Positions 1 through 9,019 of a stretch of DNA of 64,000 nucleotides are shown one piece after another (position 1 is the stretch's first letter; every line of letters begins with the position of its first letter). Under the pieces are notes generated by a model. It was not told the origin of the DNA. It made no database searches and was given only the letters and a program-made list of their open reading frames with translations. Source of the stretch: Plasticicumulans acidivorans (GTDB lineage: Bacteria > Pseudomonadota > Gammaproteobacteria > Competibacterales > Competibacteraceae); assembly GCF_003182095.1 (NCBI RefSeq), contig NZ_QGTJ01000014.1, positions 1 to 64,000 on the forward strand, given 5' to 3'. Position numbers and translations under genes: made by a program.

Positions 1-132
1 CATTATCCCGATTCCTTCGACAGTTGCAAGCCCTATCTTTCCAGACTCGCTATCGACCTCAACATCAAGACCTTTAACACCCCGCTCAATCAGCCTTTCA
101 GCAGGACCAACCAAGCAAGAGCCGCGCATCAT
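1..132 (-). CDS. Possible partial ORF running off the left edge
   Basis: An open frame of 44 codons starts at tandem ATGs (132 and 129) and stays open to the window edge. It lies 51 bases downstream of tyrS on the same strand. A GGTGGGT stretch just before the first ATG could serve as a weak ribosome site. The peptide begins MMRGSCLVGPAERLIERG and continues with a mixed charged/hydrophobic pattern. I recognise no family. The frame is too short to be convincing alone; it could be the start of a real gene cotranscribed with tyrS, or chance. Confidence 0.3.
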   Translation of the reverse strand, partial: MMRGSCLVGPAERLIERGVKGLDVEVDSESGKIGLATVEGIGIM

Positions 133-183
133 ACCCACCGCAAAAGATTAGTCAAGACATTTTCTCGGCAAGACCGGGGTTAC

Positions 184-1386
184 TCAAAGCAGCGAGACAC
201 GGGCAATCCGACGTTTGCCCACCTGGACGACAAGAGTCCGATCACCTACCAGCAACAACCCCTTATCATCCACACGCTCGCCATCAATCCGCACCGCCCC
301 TTGTTGCATCAGCCGCAATGCCTCTGATGTCGTTGTGGTCAACCCCGCTTCTTTTAAGACATTGGCGATAGCCATCCCCGTCCCGACCGCAACAGTCACC
401 GCAGGTAAATCATCGGGCAACTGCCGTTTCTGGAAACGATCGATAAATGAAGCGACAGCCCGCTCCCCTGCCCCTGCTCCATGAAAGCGATCTACCAACT
501 CCGCCCCCAACCGAAACTTCACGTCGCGGGGATTCAGGCCATTCCGCTCCACATCCCGCCGCCACCCCTCAACCTCAACCTCTGATCGAAAAGACAGCAG
601 TTCGAAATAACGCCACATCAATGTGTCCGAAATGGACATGATTTTGCCAAACATTTCATCCGCACCGTCGCGGATACTGATGTAATTCCCGAGAGACTTC
701 GACATTTTTTGGACGCCGTCAGTACCCTCTAGAATTGGCATGGTCAACACAACCTGCGGCATTTGGCCATAGCTTTTTTGCAACTCACGACCAACCAGCA
801 AATTAAACCGCTGATCCGTCCCGCCTAGCTCAACATCAGCTCGCATCGCAACTGAGTCATACCCCTGCACCAAAGGATAAAGAAACTCATGTATAGCTAT
901 TGGTTGCCCATTAGCATAGCGTTTAGAAAAATCATCTCTCTCCAGCATCCTTGCGACCGTATGCTTAGCGGCCAGCTGAATAAACTCAGCCGGCCTCATA
1001 GAATCAAACCATTCCGAATTAAACACAACGTTCGTTCGATCAGGATCAAGTATTTTAAACACCTGCTCACGATAGGTTTGAGCATTAGCGAGAACGTCAT
1101 CACGAGACAATGGTTTTCGAGTAATGTTTTTTCCCGTGGGATCACCGATCATTCCAGTAAAATCCCCGATTAAAAACAGCACATCATGTCCCAACTCCTG
1201 AAACTGTCGGAGTTTGTTAATAAGCACTGTATGACCAAGGTGTAAATCAGGAGCAGTCGGGTCAAATCCAGCTTTGATTCTTAATGGCCGTCCAGTCTGC
1301 AGACGATCAACCAGCTCAGTCTCCAGCAGCAGGTCCTCGGCCCCTCGCTTGATGAGCGCCACCGCCTCCGCAATCGTAGCCATCAC
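184..1386 (-). CDS. tyrS: Tyrosyl-tRNA synthetase
   Basis: Charges tRNA-Tyr with tyrosine in the cytoplasm. This is a class I synthetase of normal length (about 400 residues). HLGH at residues 49-52 and KMSKS at 227-231 are the ATP-binding signatures. The GGTDQRFN stretch near 188-195 lies in the catalytic fold. The last 60 or so residues have the look of an S4 RNA-binding domain ([16 protein letters not shown]). The start is ambiguous between GTG at 1386 and the adjacent ATG at 1383; a TAGGG motif sits 7 bases before the GTG. It is divergent from anmK across about 105 bases. Base composition is more AT-rich than genes further right. Identification is secure. Confidence 0.96.
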   Translation of the reverse strand: MMATIAEAVALIKRGAEDLLLETELVDRLQTGRPLRIKAGFDPTAPDLHLGHTVLINKLRQFQELGHDVLFLIGDFTGMIGDPTGKNITRKPLSRDDVLANAQTYREQVFKILDPDRTNVVFNSEWFDSMRPAEFIQLAAKHTVARMLERDDFSKRYANGQPIAIHEFLYPLVQGYDSVAMRADVELGGTDQRFNLLVGRELQKSYGQMPQVVLTMPILEGTDGVQKMSKSLGNYISIRDGADEMFGKIMSISDTLMWRYFELLSFRSEVEVEGWRRDVERNGLNPRDVKFRLGAELVDRFHGAGAGERAVASFIDRFQKRQLPDDLPAVTVAVGTGMAIANVLKEAGLTTTTSEALRLMQQGAVRIDGERVDDKGLLLVGDRTLVVQVGKRRIARVSLL

Positions 1387-1491
1387 ATTTTTACCCTATA
1401 TGATCCAGCAAAGGGGCGGTAAGATAGCGGAACTACCTCTCACACTAAAGCACCATATCTGGCGCCCCACCGCCGCTACGACAGCACCGAC

Positions 1492-2616
1492 ATGCATGAA
1501 CAGCTCTACATTGGTCTGATGTCTGGCACCAGCATGGACGGCGTCGATGCCGTTTTAGTGCATTTTGGCGACGACGGTCGCGCACCACAAACCATCGCTT
1601 CTCTCTGTCTCCCTATAGAGGCAGAAATGAGAAACTGTTTGCTAGCATTATCCACTGCGGGCGACAATGAAATCGAACGCGCAATGATCCTTGATAACAA
1701 AATCGCACAGATTTTTGCCACAGCCGTCAAAAAGCTTCTAGATAAGTCATGCATCAAAAAATCTAATGTACGCGCAATTGGCTCACATGGGCAAACTATC
1801 CGCCATGCTCCACAAGCCGCAACCCCCTATACGCTGCAAATAGGAAATCCCGCCCTTCTTGCCGAACTATGCGGCATTACCGTCGTAGCTGATTTTCGCC
1901 GCAGGGATATCGCAGCCGGCGGCCAAGGAGCCCCCCTTGCTCCTGCGTTTCACAATGCCTTTTTCCGCCGTGATGGCCTTGATGTTATCATCATCAACAT
2001 CGGAGGCATTGCAAATTTAACGGCACTTCCTGCAGCCCCAGAAGCCAACATCATTGGTTTTGATAGCGGACCAGGAAATGCTTTGTTAGACACTTGGGCA
2101 CAACGCCAAATTGAGCAGCCGTTCGATCGTGACGGAAAATGGGCTGCTAGCGGTTGCATCAACACAAAGCTTTTAACACATTTTTTATCAGAACCATATT
2201 TCCATATTCCCGCCCCAAAAAGCACAGGCCGTGAATTATTCAATAGCGCTTGGCTCGAAGCACATCTCGCCGCCGTATCAAACCAACGAATCCCCCCACA
2301 AGATGTTGCAGCAACCCTTGTTGAGTTAACTGCCTACAGCATTAAGGCCGCTTGCACAGAAACCTTACCAAAGGCACGATCATGGATCGTTTGCGGCGGC
2401 GGCATACATAACAAGATGCTAATGTCCCGTTTATGCGAGCTAGCCCAAGGAATTGAAATAAAATCATGCGCAGATTATGGGATTAATCCAGACGATCTAG
2501 AAGCAATAGGCTTCGCATGGCTTGCAAGACGCGCATTACTCGCAGAGCCGGGTAATATTCCATCAGTCACCGGCGCGTCTGCCGCTCGCATTTTAGGTGG
2601 AATATATCAAGCCTAA
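1492..2616 (+). CDS. anmK: Anhydro-N-acetylmuramic acid kinase
   Basis: Phosphorylates and opens 1,6-anhydro-MurNAc to MurNAc-6-phosphate in peptidoglycan recycling. The N-terminal phosphate-binding signature GLMSGTSMDGVD lies at residues 8-19. Further sugar-kinase motifs are GSHGQTIRH (near 98-106), the catalytic-region NIGGIANLT and GFDSGPGN, and the C-terminal VCGGGIHN. The 374-residue length is normal for the family. The downstream MurNAc-6-P etherase is not adjacent. anmK next to tyrS is common in gammaproteobacteria. It is transcribed divergently from tyrS, so the 105-base gap must hold both promoters. Codon use is AT-leaning compared with genes after 10 kb. Confidence 0.95.
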   Translation: MHEQLYIGLMSGTSMDGVDAVLVHFGDDGRAPQTIASLCLPIEAEMRNCLLALSTAGDNEIERAMILDNKIAQIFATAVKKLLDKSCIKKSNVRAIGSHGQTIRHAPQAATPYTLQIGNPALLAELCGITVVADFRRRDIAAGGQGAPLAPAFHNAFFRRDGLDVIIINIGGIANLTALPAAPEANIIGFDSGPGNALLDTWAQRQIEQPFDRDGKWAASGCINTKLLTHFLSEPYFHIPAPKSTGRELFNSAWLEAHLAAVSNQRIPPQDVAATLVELTAYSIKAACTETLPKARSWIVCGGGIHNKMLMSRLCELAQGIEIKSCADYGINPDDLEAIGFAWLARRALLAEPGNIPSVTGASAARILGGIYQA

Positions 2617-2714
2617 AATCACCATTACAAAAAAGTTACTTCTCTTGCATACTTCTCAATAGCCGAAAAATCCAAGCCCCATCAAACTAGTTGTCTGCCT
2701 GGCTTTGAGAGAGG

Positions 2715-2732
2715 GCTTCTCTTAGGAGAAGC
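2715..2732. terminator. Hairpin between convergent anmK and erpA
   Basis: GCTTCTC-TTAG-GAGAAGC is a perfect 7-bp stem with a 4-base loop in the 211-base gap between the convergent genes anmK and erpA. One G-U and one G-C pair can extend it. No T-tract follows on either strand, so it is at best a weak or Rho-assisted bidirectional terminator. Nothing else is recognisable in this gap. Confidence 0.4.
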
Positions 2733-2827
2733 TCCTCAGCACCGGAGAGGACATATCCACTAAACTTACACAGCATGAATTATCAATCTCCGCTGTTTAT
2801 TACACACAAAAAAGCAGAACCAAAAAG

Positions 2828-3178
2828 CTAGACAGAGAAAGAGGAACCACAGCCACAAGTTGTCGTCGCATTTGGATTACGGATCACGAACTGCGCACCT
2901 TCAAGCCCCTCAGTGTAATCAATCTCGGCCCCAACCAAGTATTGATAACTCATTGGATCAATCAAAAGTTTTACGCCACCGTTCTCAATCATCGTATCTC
3001 CATCTTGCAACTCCTCATCAAACGTAAATCCATACTGAAAACCGGAACACCCCCCCCCACTGACAAAAACACGCAGCATCAATGCTGGATTGTTTTCTTC
3101 TTCAATTAATACTTTAACCTTAGCGGCCGCAGCATCAGAAAAAATCAGCGGACCCTGAGTCTCAATCGATACAGACAT
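2828..3178 (-). CDS. erpA: Iron-sulfur cluster insertion protein ErpA
   Basis: A-type Fe-S carrier that delivers clusters to apoproteins; the E. coli homologue serves isoprenoid-pathway enzymes. The three conserved cysteines are C44 ([10 protein letters not shown]) and C108/C110 (TTCGCGSSF). The 116-residue length fits ErpA. The frame is open six codons further upstream, but that upstream ATGCAGGAG contains the AGGAG ribosome site for the ATG at 3178, so the shorter start is preferred. It stands alone, convergent with anmK. IscA would be the alternative family member, but length and the [14 protein letters not shown] stretch favour ErpA. Confidence 0.93.
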   Translation of the reverse strand: MSVSIETQGPLIFSDAAAAKVKVLIEEENNPALMLRVFVSGGGCSGFQYGFTFDEELQDGDTMIENGGVKLLIDPMSYQYLVGAEIDYTEGLEGAQFVIRNPNATTTCGCGSSFSV

Positions 3179-3309
3179 CGCTACCAACTCCTGCATCTAC
3201 CAATGAATGTCAATGAACCGTTTGATTTACAAGTATGCTTTTCCTGAGCTTTTTTATCAACAATTCTCCCGCCCCCCCTCTACCAGGCAAGCGCAACCCA
3301 CATCCGTTA

Positions 3310-4689
3310 CTATTTTCTAGATGAATCAAACAGATAGAAAGCAAACGCCTTATACACAGGGACACGACAAACCAAAGCTGAGCATGCCCTAGCCAACAGA
3401 CACGCAGCGATCACCGGTAAAACCAGCGCGTGTCCATCCGTCAGCTCAAGAGATATCACAATGGCAGTCAGAGGCGCCTGTGTAACCCCCGCTAAGTAGG
3501 CGCTCATTCCAAGCAAGGCAACACTCGCAAAAGAAGCGCCAGGAATCAACGGAGCAATCCACTGCCCAATCCCTGCACCGACAGCCAGCGAAGGAGAAAA
3601 AAACCCTCCCGGAATACCCGCGATGTAAGACAAAATATTCGCTAAAAGTTTCCACAAACCGAATAACCCATCACCATCCGGCACTCCCTGCAAGATGCTA
3701 CGTGCCTGTTCGTAACCTGTACCGAAGACTTGATTACCAGACGCGGCACCTACAGCCGCGAGCAACACCCCACACGCAAAAGCAAACATTACCGGATGAT
3801 TACGTCGCCAGTTGCCAAAAGGCTTTGGCATACCCGTCACAGTAAGCAGAATAACACGGCTATAAATCCCTCCAGCCAAACCGCCACCAAGCCCACAGGC
3901 CAAAACAGCCAACCATGCGGGACCAAAATCGAGTTGCGCATAAACGCTGCCGAAGTAGGTATAGTTTCCAATTATCCCTAAAGAGACTACGCCGCCGAAC
4001 ATTACCGCGCTTAGCACCAAACCACTAAACCGTTGTTCAAAAGTATGACTTAACTCTTCAATCGCAAACATAACTCCAGCCAATGGCGTATTGAATGCAG
4101 CTGCAATACCAGCAGCACCACCAGCAAGAATCAATCCATTGACCGTACGACGCCCGAAAAGCTCAAATCGACTGCCTATGTTATACATCAGCGCAGCACC
4201 AACATGCACTGTAGGCCCCTCGCGCCCGACAGAAGCACCTCCAAGCAGAGCAAACAAAGTCAAAGCCATTTTTCCGACAGCGACTGGCAGTGACAGCATG
4301 CGCTCACGGAACTCGCGCTCTGGACGACCAATTGCCCCAATTACTTGGGGAATGCCGCTCCCACGCGTTGCGCGTAAAACCCCTTCAGTTGACCAGATAA
4401 GCAACGCAAATGTTAACGGCGTCACCAACCATGGCCAGTAGGGATACCGATCCAGCATCTGATTGAACACTTCAAATGCAAAATCACTCCCTTGAGCAAA
4501 CAGAACGGCGGCCAACCCAACACATCCAGCACCGATAAAAAATGCGAGCCGTTGGCGCCACATGAAAGCTGATCGCCTGGCACGTCGGCGCAATCGGTGC
4601 AAAGTGCGCCGAGCATCTATTGATGAGCTCAAAAGACTATCTGTACCGCCATCATCTGGCTTAGGCGTCCTCGAAGATTCGTTTATCAT
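3310..4689 (-). CDS. clcA: ClC-family chloride/proton antiporter
   Basis: Inner-membrane ClC protein exchanging Cl- for H+. The three selectivity motifs are present: GSGIP at 110-114, GREGP at 155-159 with the gating glutamate E157, and GGFFSP at 361-366. A second glutamate, E212 in FAIEE, matches the internal proton-transfer glutamate of E. coli ClcA, which supports an antiporter rather than a channel. About ten or more hydrophobic segments span residues 48-445. The N-terminal 45 residues are polar and arginine-rich. There is no C-terminal CBS pair. The final FYLFDSSRK is short. Gene symbol is by family; physiological substrate (chloride versus fluoride) is inferred from the GREGP and serine motifs. 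Confidence 0.88.
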   Translation of the reverse strand: MINESSRTPKPDDGGTDSLLSSSIDARRTLHRLRRRARRSAFMWRQRLAFFIGAGCVGLAAVLFAQGSDFAFEVFNQMLDRYPYWPWLVTPLTFALLIWSTEGVLRATRGSGIPQVIGAIGRPEREFRERMLSLPVAVGKMALTLFALLGGASVGREGPTVHVGAALMYNIGSRFELFGRRTVNGLILAGGAAGIAAAFNTPLAGVMFAIEELSHTFEQRFSGLVLSAVMFGGVVSLGIIGNYTYFGSVYAQLDFGPAWLAVLACGLGGGLAGGIYSRVILLTVTGMPKPFGNWRRNHPVMFAFACGVLLAAVGAASGNQVFGTGYEQARSILQGVPDGDGLFGLWKLLANILSYIAGIPGGFFSPSLAVGAGIGQWIAPLIPGASFASVALLGMSAYLAGVTQAPLTAIVISLELTDGHALVLPVIAACLLARACSALVCRVPVYKAFAFYLFDSSRK

Positions 4690-5020
4690 TTATCCAGTAT
4701 CCCGCACACATTTCTTAGCCCCGACCCACCGACAAAGCCAAGATCATTGGCGCCACTTGATCATGCGGCTCACACCCAATTAATTAGAAACACAAAACGT
4801 GATACCAGTTTGATGGCAGTGGTATCCGCCACAATACGAGTTGCGCACTGTACGTTAACGAGCAGCCTACTGCGACCTGACAGTCAAAACACAGTTGCTC
4901 ATGCTTGATGAATGATATTCTGGCAGCATCAGGTCATCCTCCCGTTTGAGGAACTTTGAACATACAATAAGGTCGATCTCCACATACGCTACAATGACAG
5001 CCCGCATCGCATACAACAAT
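4690..5020. other. Intergenic region between clcA and tlpA-like gene
   Basis: About 330 bases lie between two divergent genes. An inverted repeat, GATACCA (4801-4807) and TGGTATC (4820-4826), with a 12-base spacer could be an operator. The frame of the downstream gene remains open to a TTG at 4946 and an ATG at 4994, but neither has a convincing ribosome site. No RNA gene or additional ORF is evident. Confidence 0.4.
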
Positions 5021-5524
5021 ATGAAATCAAAAGATAAAATCATAATTGGTCTTGCCGCCATGCTGATTGGCGTGCTTGCTGCTTTTTGGCTCGCTCCAGC
5101 GGGACTCAGTGCTGCACCGGTTGTCAGTTTTCAGACGATCGACGGCCGCCATATCAGCTCTGACACTTTACGTGGGAAGCCAGTGCTGATTACGTTCTGG
5201 GCAACAAGCTGTCCAGGATGTATGCAAGAGATGCCCCATTTGATCGAGCTTTATCGTGATCTGCACCCGCATGGGCTGGAGATTGTAGGTGTCGCCATGA
5301 GCTATGACCCACCCAGCAACGTTGCCGAGCTCGTTCGTCAACGCCAAGTGCCGTATCCCATAGCGCTGGATACGAATGAAGCAATTGCTAAAGCTTTTGG
5401 CGACATTAGACTCACACCGACCAGCTTCTTAATTTCTCCAGACGGGCGTATTTTGCGCCAACAAGTAGGTGAGTTCGATATGGAACAGCTACGGACACAA
5501 ATCAAAGAATTGCTAGGCGCATAG
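5021..5524 (+). CDS. TlpA/ResA-like periplasmic thiol-disulfide oxidoreductase
   Basis: Thioredoxin-fold protein anchored in the inner membrane and facing the periplasm. MKSKDK followed by a hydrophobic stretch to about residue 30 is an uncleaved anchor or signal peptide. The redox motif is C64-P-G-C67 in WATSCPGCMQEMP, followed by the cis-proline region (LTPTSFLISPDG). Such proteins reduce cytochrome c apoprotein or other exported thiols; the substrate here is unknown. Start chosen at 5021 because MKSKDK plus hydrophobic core is a natural N-terminus; ATG at 4994 is possible. It is followed 70 bases later by hemJ, and the two may be cotranscribed, which would fit a haem-related role, but this is inference. 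Confidence 0.85.
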   Translation: MKSKDKIIIGLAAMLIGVLAAFWLAPAGLSAAPVVSFQTIDGRHISSDTLRGKPVLITFWATSCPGCMQEMPHLIELYRDLHPHGLEIVGVAMSYDPPSNVAELVRQRQVPYPIALDTNEAIAKAFGDIRLTPTSFLISPDGRILRQQVGEFDMEQLRTQIKELLGA

Positions 5525-5594
5525 ACCAAAACACTTCACTTATAGCGCTCACTGAACAACAAATTTCATATAAGACTCCAACTGAGACTTCATC

Positions 5595-6032
5595 ATGTCG
5601 TATCTTGCCATCAAAGCTTGGCACCTGATCTGGATGGTTTGTTGGTTTGCCGGACTGTTTTACCTACCCCGTCTTTATGTATACCACGCGATGTGCGAAC
5701 CAGCCGACGAACGTGGACGTCAGCGCTTTAAAATAATGGAAAGCAAACTATATTGGGGCATCACGACGCCAGCCGCTATTTTGACGTTATTTTTTGGATT
5801 TTGGCTACTTTATTCAGGTGCATGGAGCGCATATTCATCAATGGGCTGGCTGCACACAAAACTGGCATTAATAGCCTTATTAGTCGGCTACCATATCTGG
5901 TGTGGAAAAATACTATTCGATTTTAAATCAGAAAAAAATACAAAACATCACGTATGGTTCAGATGGTTCAACGAAGCACCTGTTATTGTTTTAGTTTCTG
6001 TAATACTTTTAGCCAGTCTAAAGCCGTTTTAA
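5595..6032 (+). CDS. hemJ: Protoporphyrinogen IX oxidase HemJ
   Basis: Membrane enzyme oxidising protoporphyrinogen IX to protoporphyrin IX, the penultimate step of haem synthesis, in bacteria without HemG or HemY. The 145-residue, four-helix protein has the family signatures H10 in the first helix (AIKAWHLIWMVCWFAGLFYLPRLYVYH) and K89 in GWLHTKLALI. Both residues are known as essential in HemJ. Length is typical. Two other haem genes (hemA, hemE) are in this window but distant. The gene is AT-rich: one 60-base row inside it (5881-5940) is only 30% G+C. Confidence 0.9.
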   Translation: MSYLAIKAWHLIWMVCWFAGLFYLPRLYVYHAMCEPADERGRQRFKIMESKLYWGITTPAAILTLFFGFWLLYSGAWSAYSSMGWLHTKLALIALLVGYHIWCGKILFDFKSEKNTKHHVWFRWFNEAPVIVLVSVILLASLKPF

Positions 6033-6370
6033 ATTAAAAACCCAAGATATGCTGATCTTCTGCCTACCACCAAAAACCATCAAATAAAGTACGAATGCAC
6101 GCTCCACCACCAAGGAAAGTGACTGAACTGCCCGCGCAAGTGACGTTCTCAGCTTCGTCCGCCATAGGCACGCCACGACTGCTCTCCCTGCCCCTCAACC
6201 GTTGCCAGTATAATTCAAGAGCTGCACATCCAAGCACACATCAAGCGTAAGACAAGCACCTGCAACCACCGCTTGCAGGCGGCGCTACATAGCAATCAGC
6301 ATAGCGTCTGCCAGCGCAGTTTCAGCATAGCGCTTGCAACCCGATGCAATTCAGCTCTCAGTGCATACAG
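6033..6370. other. Intergenic region, no gene recognised
   Basis: A 337-base gap between hemJ and the tRNA-Met terminator. A 10-base direct repeat, CAGCATAGCG, occurs at 6297-6306 and 6323-6332, and related fragments (AGCGC, TTGCA) recur around it. No ORF of useful length, RNA gene or clear hairpin was found. Confidence 0.4.
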
Positions 6371-6405
6371 AAAAAGGGCATAGGTTCGCACCTATGCCCT
6401 TGATT
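6371..6405 (-). terminator. Rho-independent terminator of tRNA-Met
   Basis: A perfect 12-bp stem, AAGGGCATAGGT pairing with ACCTATGCCCTT, has a 4-base loop. On the minus strand it is followed by TTTTT. It lies immediately 3' of the tRNA-Met gene and is the clearest intrinsic terminator in the window. Confidence 0.9.
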
Positions 6406-6407
6406 TT

Positions 6408-6484
6408 TGGTGGCTACGCTCAGAATCGAACTGAGGACCCCAGCATTATGAGTGCTGTGCTCTAACCAGCTGAGCTACGTAGCC
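6408..6484 (-). tRNA. tRNA-Met (CAT), elongator type
   Basis: Reading the minus strand gives a 77-base cloverleaf starting GGCTACGTAGCTCAG and ending GCGTAGCCACCA, with the CCA encoded. The anticodon loop CTCATAA carries CAT. The acceptor stem GGCTACG/CGTAGCC pairs fully, including the first pair, which initiator tRNAs lack, so this is the elongator. The T arm is TCAGTTCGATTCTGA. A strong terminator follows directly. Confidence 0.96.
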
Positions 6485-6571
6485 TTAATTCTATAAGGCG
6501 CGGCAACAATCTAAATTAGCCCGCCACCACAACAGAGCGAGCATCCTACAGAATCTTTCGACTCATGTCAA

Positions 6572-7663
6572 TCAGACATTAAATCTAAAATGCATCACAT
6601 CGCCATCCTTGACGACATATTCCTTGCCTTCAAGTCGCCACTTGCCCGCCTTCTTAGCGCCATCTTCTCCGCCAGCGGAAATGAAGTCGTCATAGGAAAT
6701 CACTTCGGCTCGAATAAATCCGCGTTCGAAATCCGTGTGAATGACACCAGCAGCCTGAGGTGCCGTTGCCCCCAAAGGAATCGTCCAAGCACGAACCTCT
6801 TTAACCCCTGCCGTAAAATACGTCTGCAGGCCAAGCAGCTTATATCCCGCACGAATGACGCGATTCAGTCCAGGTTCGTCCAAACCAAGATCTGCGAGAA
6901 ACTCTATCTTGTCCGCATCATCGAGCTGCGCAATCTCCGCTTCGATAGCCGCACAAACCGGCACGACCTCCGCAGCTTCGATCATTGCGTAGTCCCGAAC
7001 TCGATCTAGCAGAGGATTATTATCAAAGCCATCGTCATGCACATTGGCAATATACATCGTCGGCTTTAAAGTGAGTAAATGCAGCTCATAGAGAGCAGAC
7101 CGCTCATCAGCATCCAGCCCCATAGCACGCACGGGCTTTGCTTCATTAAGATGGACTTGCACGCGCGCAAGCAACGCCTTACGCATCAAGGCGTCTTTAC
7201 CCCCGGCCTTGGCAGCTTTCTCCGCACGCTGATAAGCCTTTTCGACCGTAGCCAGATCCGCAAGTGCGAGTTCTGTATTGATCACCTCAATGTCCGATAA
7301 GGGATCCACCTTGCCAGAAACGTGAATCACATCATCATTTTCGAAACAACGCACGACATGGGCGATAGCATCAGTTTCACGAATGTTGGCGAGAAACTGA
7401 TTCCCTAACCCCTCTCCCTTGGAGGCACCCGCCACCAAGCCGGCAATGTCAACGAACTCCATGGTCGTCGGGAGAATCCGTTCCGGCTTAACGATGGCGG
7501 CCAATGCGTCAAGGCGCGCATCCGGCATCGGCACGACACCGACATTAGGATCTATCGTGCAAAATGGATAATTCTCGGCCTGAATACCCGCCTTAGTCAG
7601 GGCATTAAACAGAGTGGACTTGCCAACATTAGGCAAACCAACGATGCCACACTTAAAGCCCAT
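6572..7663 (-). CDS. ychF: Redox-regulated ATPase YchF
   Basis: OBG-family P-loop NTPase (OLA1 homologue) that binds ribosomes and hydrolyses ATP. The G1 motif GLPNVGKST lies at residues 9-17 and G3 is [20 protein letters not shown]. The C-terminal TGS domain (about 275-363, [18 protein letters not shown]) is present. Length 363 is exactly family-typical. In the specificity loop (G4) the sequence is NVHDDGF, whereas E. coli has NVNEDGF; the usual glutamate is an aspartate here. It is the last gene of a minus-strand run pth-ychF, 27 bases after pth, a very conserved pairing. Confidence 0.96.
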   Translation of the reverse strand: MGFKCGIVGLPNVGKSTLFNALTKAGIQAENYPFCTIDPNVGVVPMPDARLDALAAIVKPERILPTTMEFVDIAGLVAGASKGEGLGNQFLANIRETDAIAHVVRCFENDDVIHVSGKVDPLSDIEVINTELALADLATVEKAYQRAEKAAKAGGKDALMRKALLARVQVHLNEAKPVRAMGLDADERSALYELHLLTLKPTMYIANVHDDGFDNNPLLDRVRDYAMIEAAEVVPVCAAIEAEIAQLDDADKIEFLADLGLDEPGLNRVIRAGYKLLGLQTYFTAGVKEVRAWTIPLGATAPQAAGVIHTDFERGFIRAEVISYDDFISAGGEDGAKKAGKWRLEGKEYVVKDGDVMHFRFNV

Positions 7664-7690
7664 GAAATACCTCAGGACCGATAAAAATTT

Positions 7691-8278
7691 CTAAACAGGC
7701 CGTGTATGCAATGCCTGCATCACTTTATCGAATTCACCACGTACGATACGTGGGAACTCGCGTAAACCATTAGCAATCGCTTGGTCAACGAGCTGCTGCT
7801 CCGACAATGGAGGTTTGCGCAGCACGAAATCTACGACTTCGGATGCCGCACCCGGATGACCGATGCCCAGCCGTAAACGAGAAAAATCATTGCCACCCAG
7901 CTGAGCGATCAAGTCACGCAAGCCGTTATGACCTCCGTGCCCCCCGCCACGCTTGAGACGAACCACGCCCGGAGGCAGATCAAGATCATCATGAACGACC
8001 AGAATCTGTGGTCGCTCGATTTTATAGAAACCGGCCAAGCGTGCTGTCGGCGAACCTGAGCGATTCATGAAGCCCATGGGCTTGAGTAACCAGAGCGAGC
8101 ATCCATCAACACTGATCTGGCAAACATCACCACCGAACTTCGAATCGGTGCGGAAACTGGCTTTGTAGATATGCGCAAGCTCGTCCACAAACCAGAAACC
8201 CGCATTGTGCCGAGTGCGCTCATACGCAGGACCAGGATTCCCCAATCCTACGATGAGTTTCGGACATTCGATGCTCAC
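7691..8278 (-). CDS. pth: Peptidyl-tRNA hydrolase
   Basis: Releases tRNA from prematurely dropped peptidyl-tRNA. The sequence has the family core: VGLGNPGPAYERTRHNAGFW, with catalytic H24 in TRHNAGF, the FMNRSG loop, and LVVHDDLDLPPGVVRLKRGGGHGGHNGLR. The 195-residue length is normal. It sits 26 bases downstream of rplY and 27 bases upstream of ychF on the same strand. The rplY-pth-ychF order is widespread in gammaproteobacteria. Confidence 0.96.
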   Translation of the reverse strand: MSIECPKLIVGLGNPGPAYERTRHNAGFWFVDELAHIYKASFRTDSKFGGDVCQISVDGCSLWLLKPMGFMNRSGSPTARLAGFYKIERPQILVVHDDLDLPPGVVRLKRGGGHGGHNGLRDLIAQLGGNDFSRLRLGIGHPGAASEVVDFVLRKPPLSEQQLVDQAIANGLREFPRIVRGEFDKVMQALHTRPV

Positions 8279-8304
8279 AACTCGCCGACCGCTTGCTGCG
8301 CGCT

Positions 8305-8946
8305 TTATTCAGCGCTCGCAGCGCCCTCACTGCTGCCTTCCACGTCACTTTCACCTTCAGCGGCGCCGCGCACAGCATGGATACTCACCACAGCCTGATC
8401 CTGATGAGTTCCATGGCTCAACGCATAGACCGAGCAACCAGCCGGCAGCACCAGCTCCGACAGGTGCAGAGCCTGCCCCAGTCCGAGAGCACCGATGTCG
8501 ACTTCGATGAAATCAGGAATGGCATCCGGCAGACAGGAAATCTCGATCTCAACCATGTGGTGGTTAACCACACCGCCCTGATCCTTGACGCCCGGCGCAT
8601 TTTCCTGATTGATGAAATGCAGCGGTACGTGAACATTGATGGTGCTGCCCGCTTCGACGCGCTGCAGATCAAGATGGACGATGGTCGGCTTGAACGGATG
8701 CCGCTGCAGGTCACGCAACACAGCGTTTTCGGCACGCTCGCCGATCTTGACGGTCAGCATATGCGAATAGAATGCGTCGTTCGTCAAAAGCTTCAGCAAT
8801 TCACGCTGCTCGACGGACAACAGCTCGGGCTCGCGGCCGGCCCCATAAATCACAGCGGGGACACGACCCGTGCGGCGCAGGCGGCGGCTCGCACCCTTAC
8901 CCTGCTCGCTACGGGGTTCTGCATTAATGATGAAGTCGACGGACAT
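8305..8946 (-). CDS. rplY: 50S ribosomal protein L25 (Ctc/TL5 type)
   Basis: Binds 5S rRNA in the large subunit. This is the long form, 213 residues, with the N-terminal L25 beta-barrel (residues 1-95; GKGASRRLRRTGRVPAVIYG) and a C-terminal TL5/CTC domain. The short form, as in E. coli, has only the first domain. The tail ends in a low-complexity acidic, serine/alanine-rich stretch (GAAEGESDVEGSSEGAASAE). Located between prs and pth in the usual order. An AACGACATG context with CCGGAGAA upstream supports the start at 8946. Confidence 0.95.
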   Translation of the reverse strand: MSVDFIINAEPRSEQGKGASRRLRRTGRVPAVIYGAGREPELLSVEQRELLKLLTNDAFYSHMLTVKIGERAENAVLRDLQRHPFKPTIVHLDLQRVEAGSTINVHVPLHFINQENAPGVKDQGGVVNHHMVEIEISCLPDAIPDFIEVDIGALGLGQALHLSELVLPAGCSVYALSHGTHQDQAVVSIHAVRGAAEGESDVEGSSEGAASAE

Positions 8947-9019
8947 GTCGTTCTCCGGATAAGTGATGAAAAAATCCGGCTCCCCCGCGACCAGGAGACC
9001 GGAACGCTTGAAAACAACC

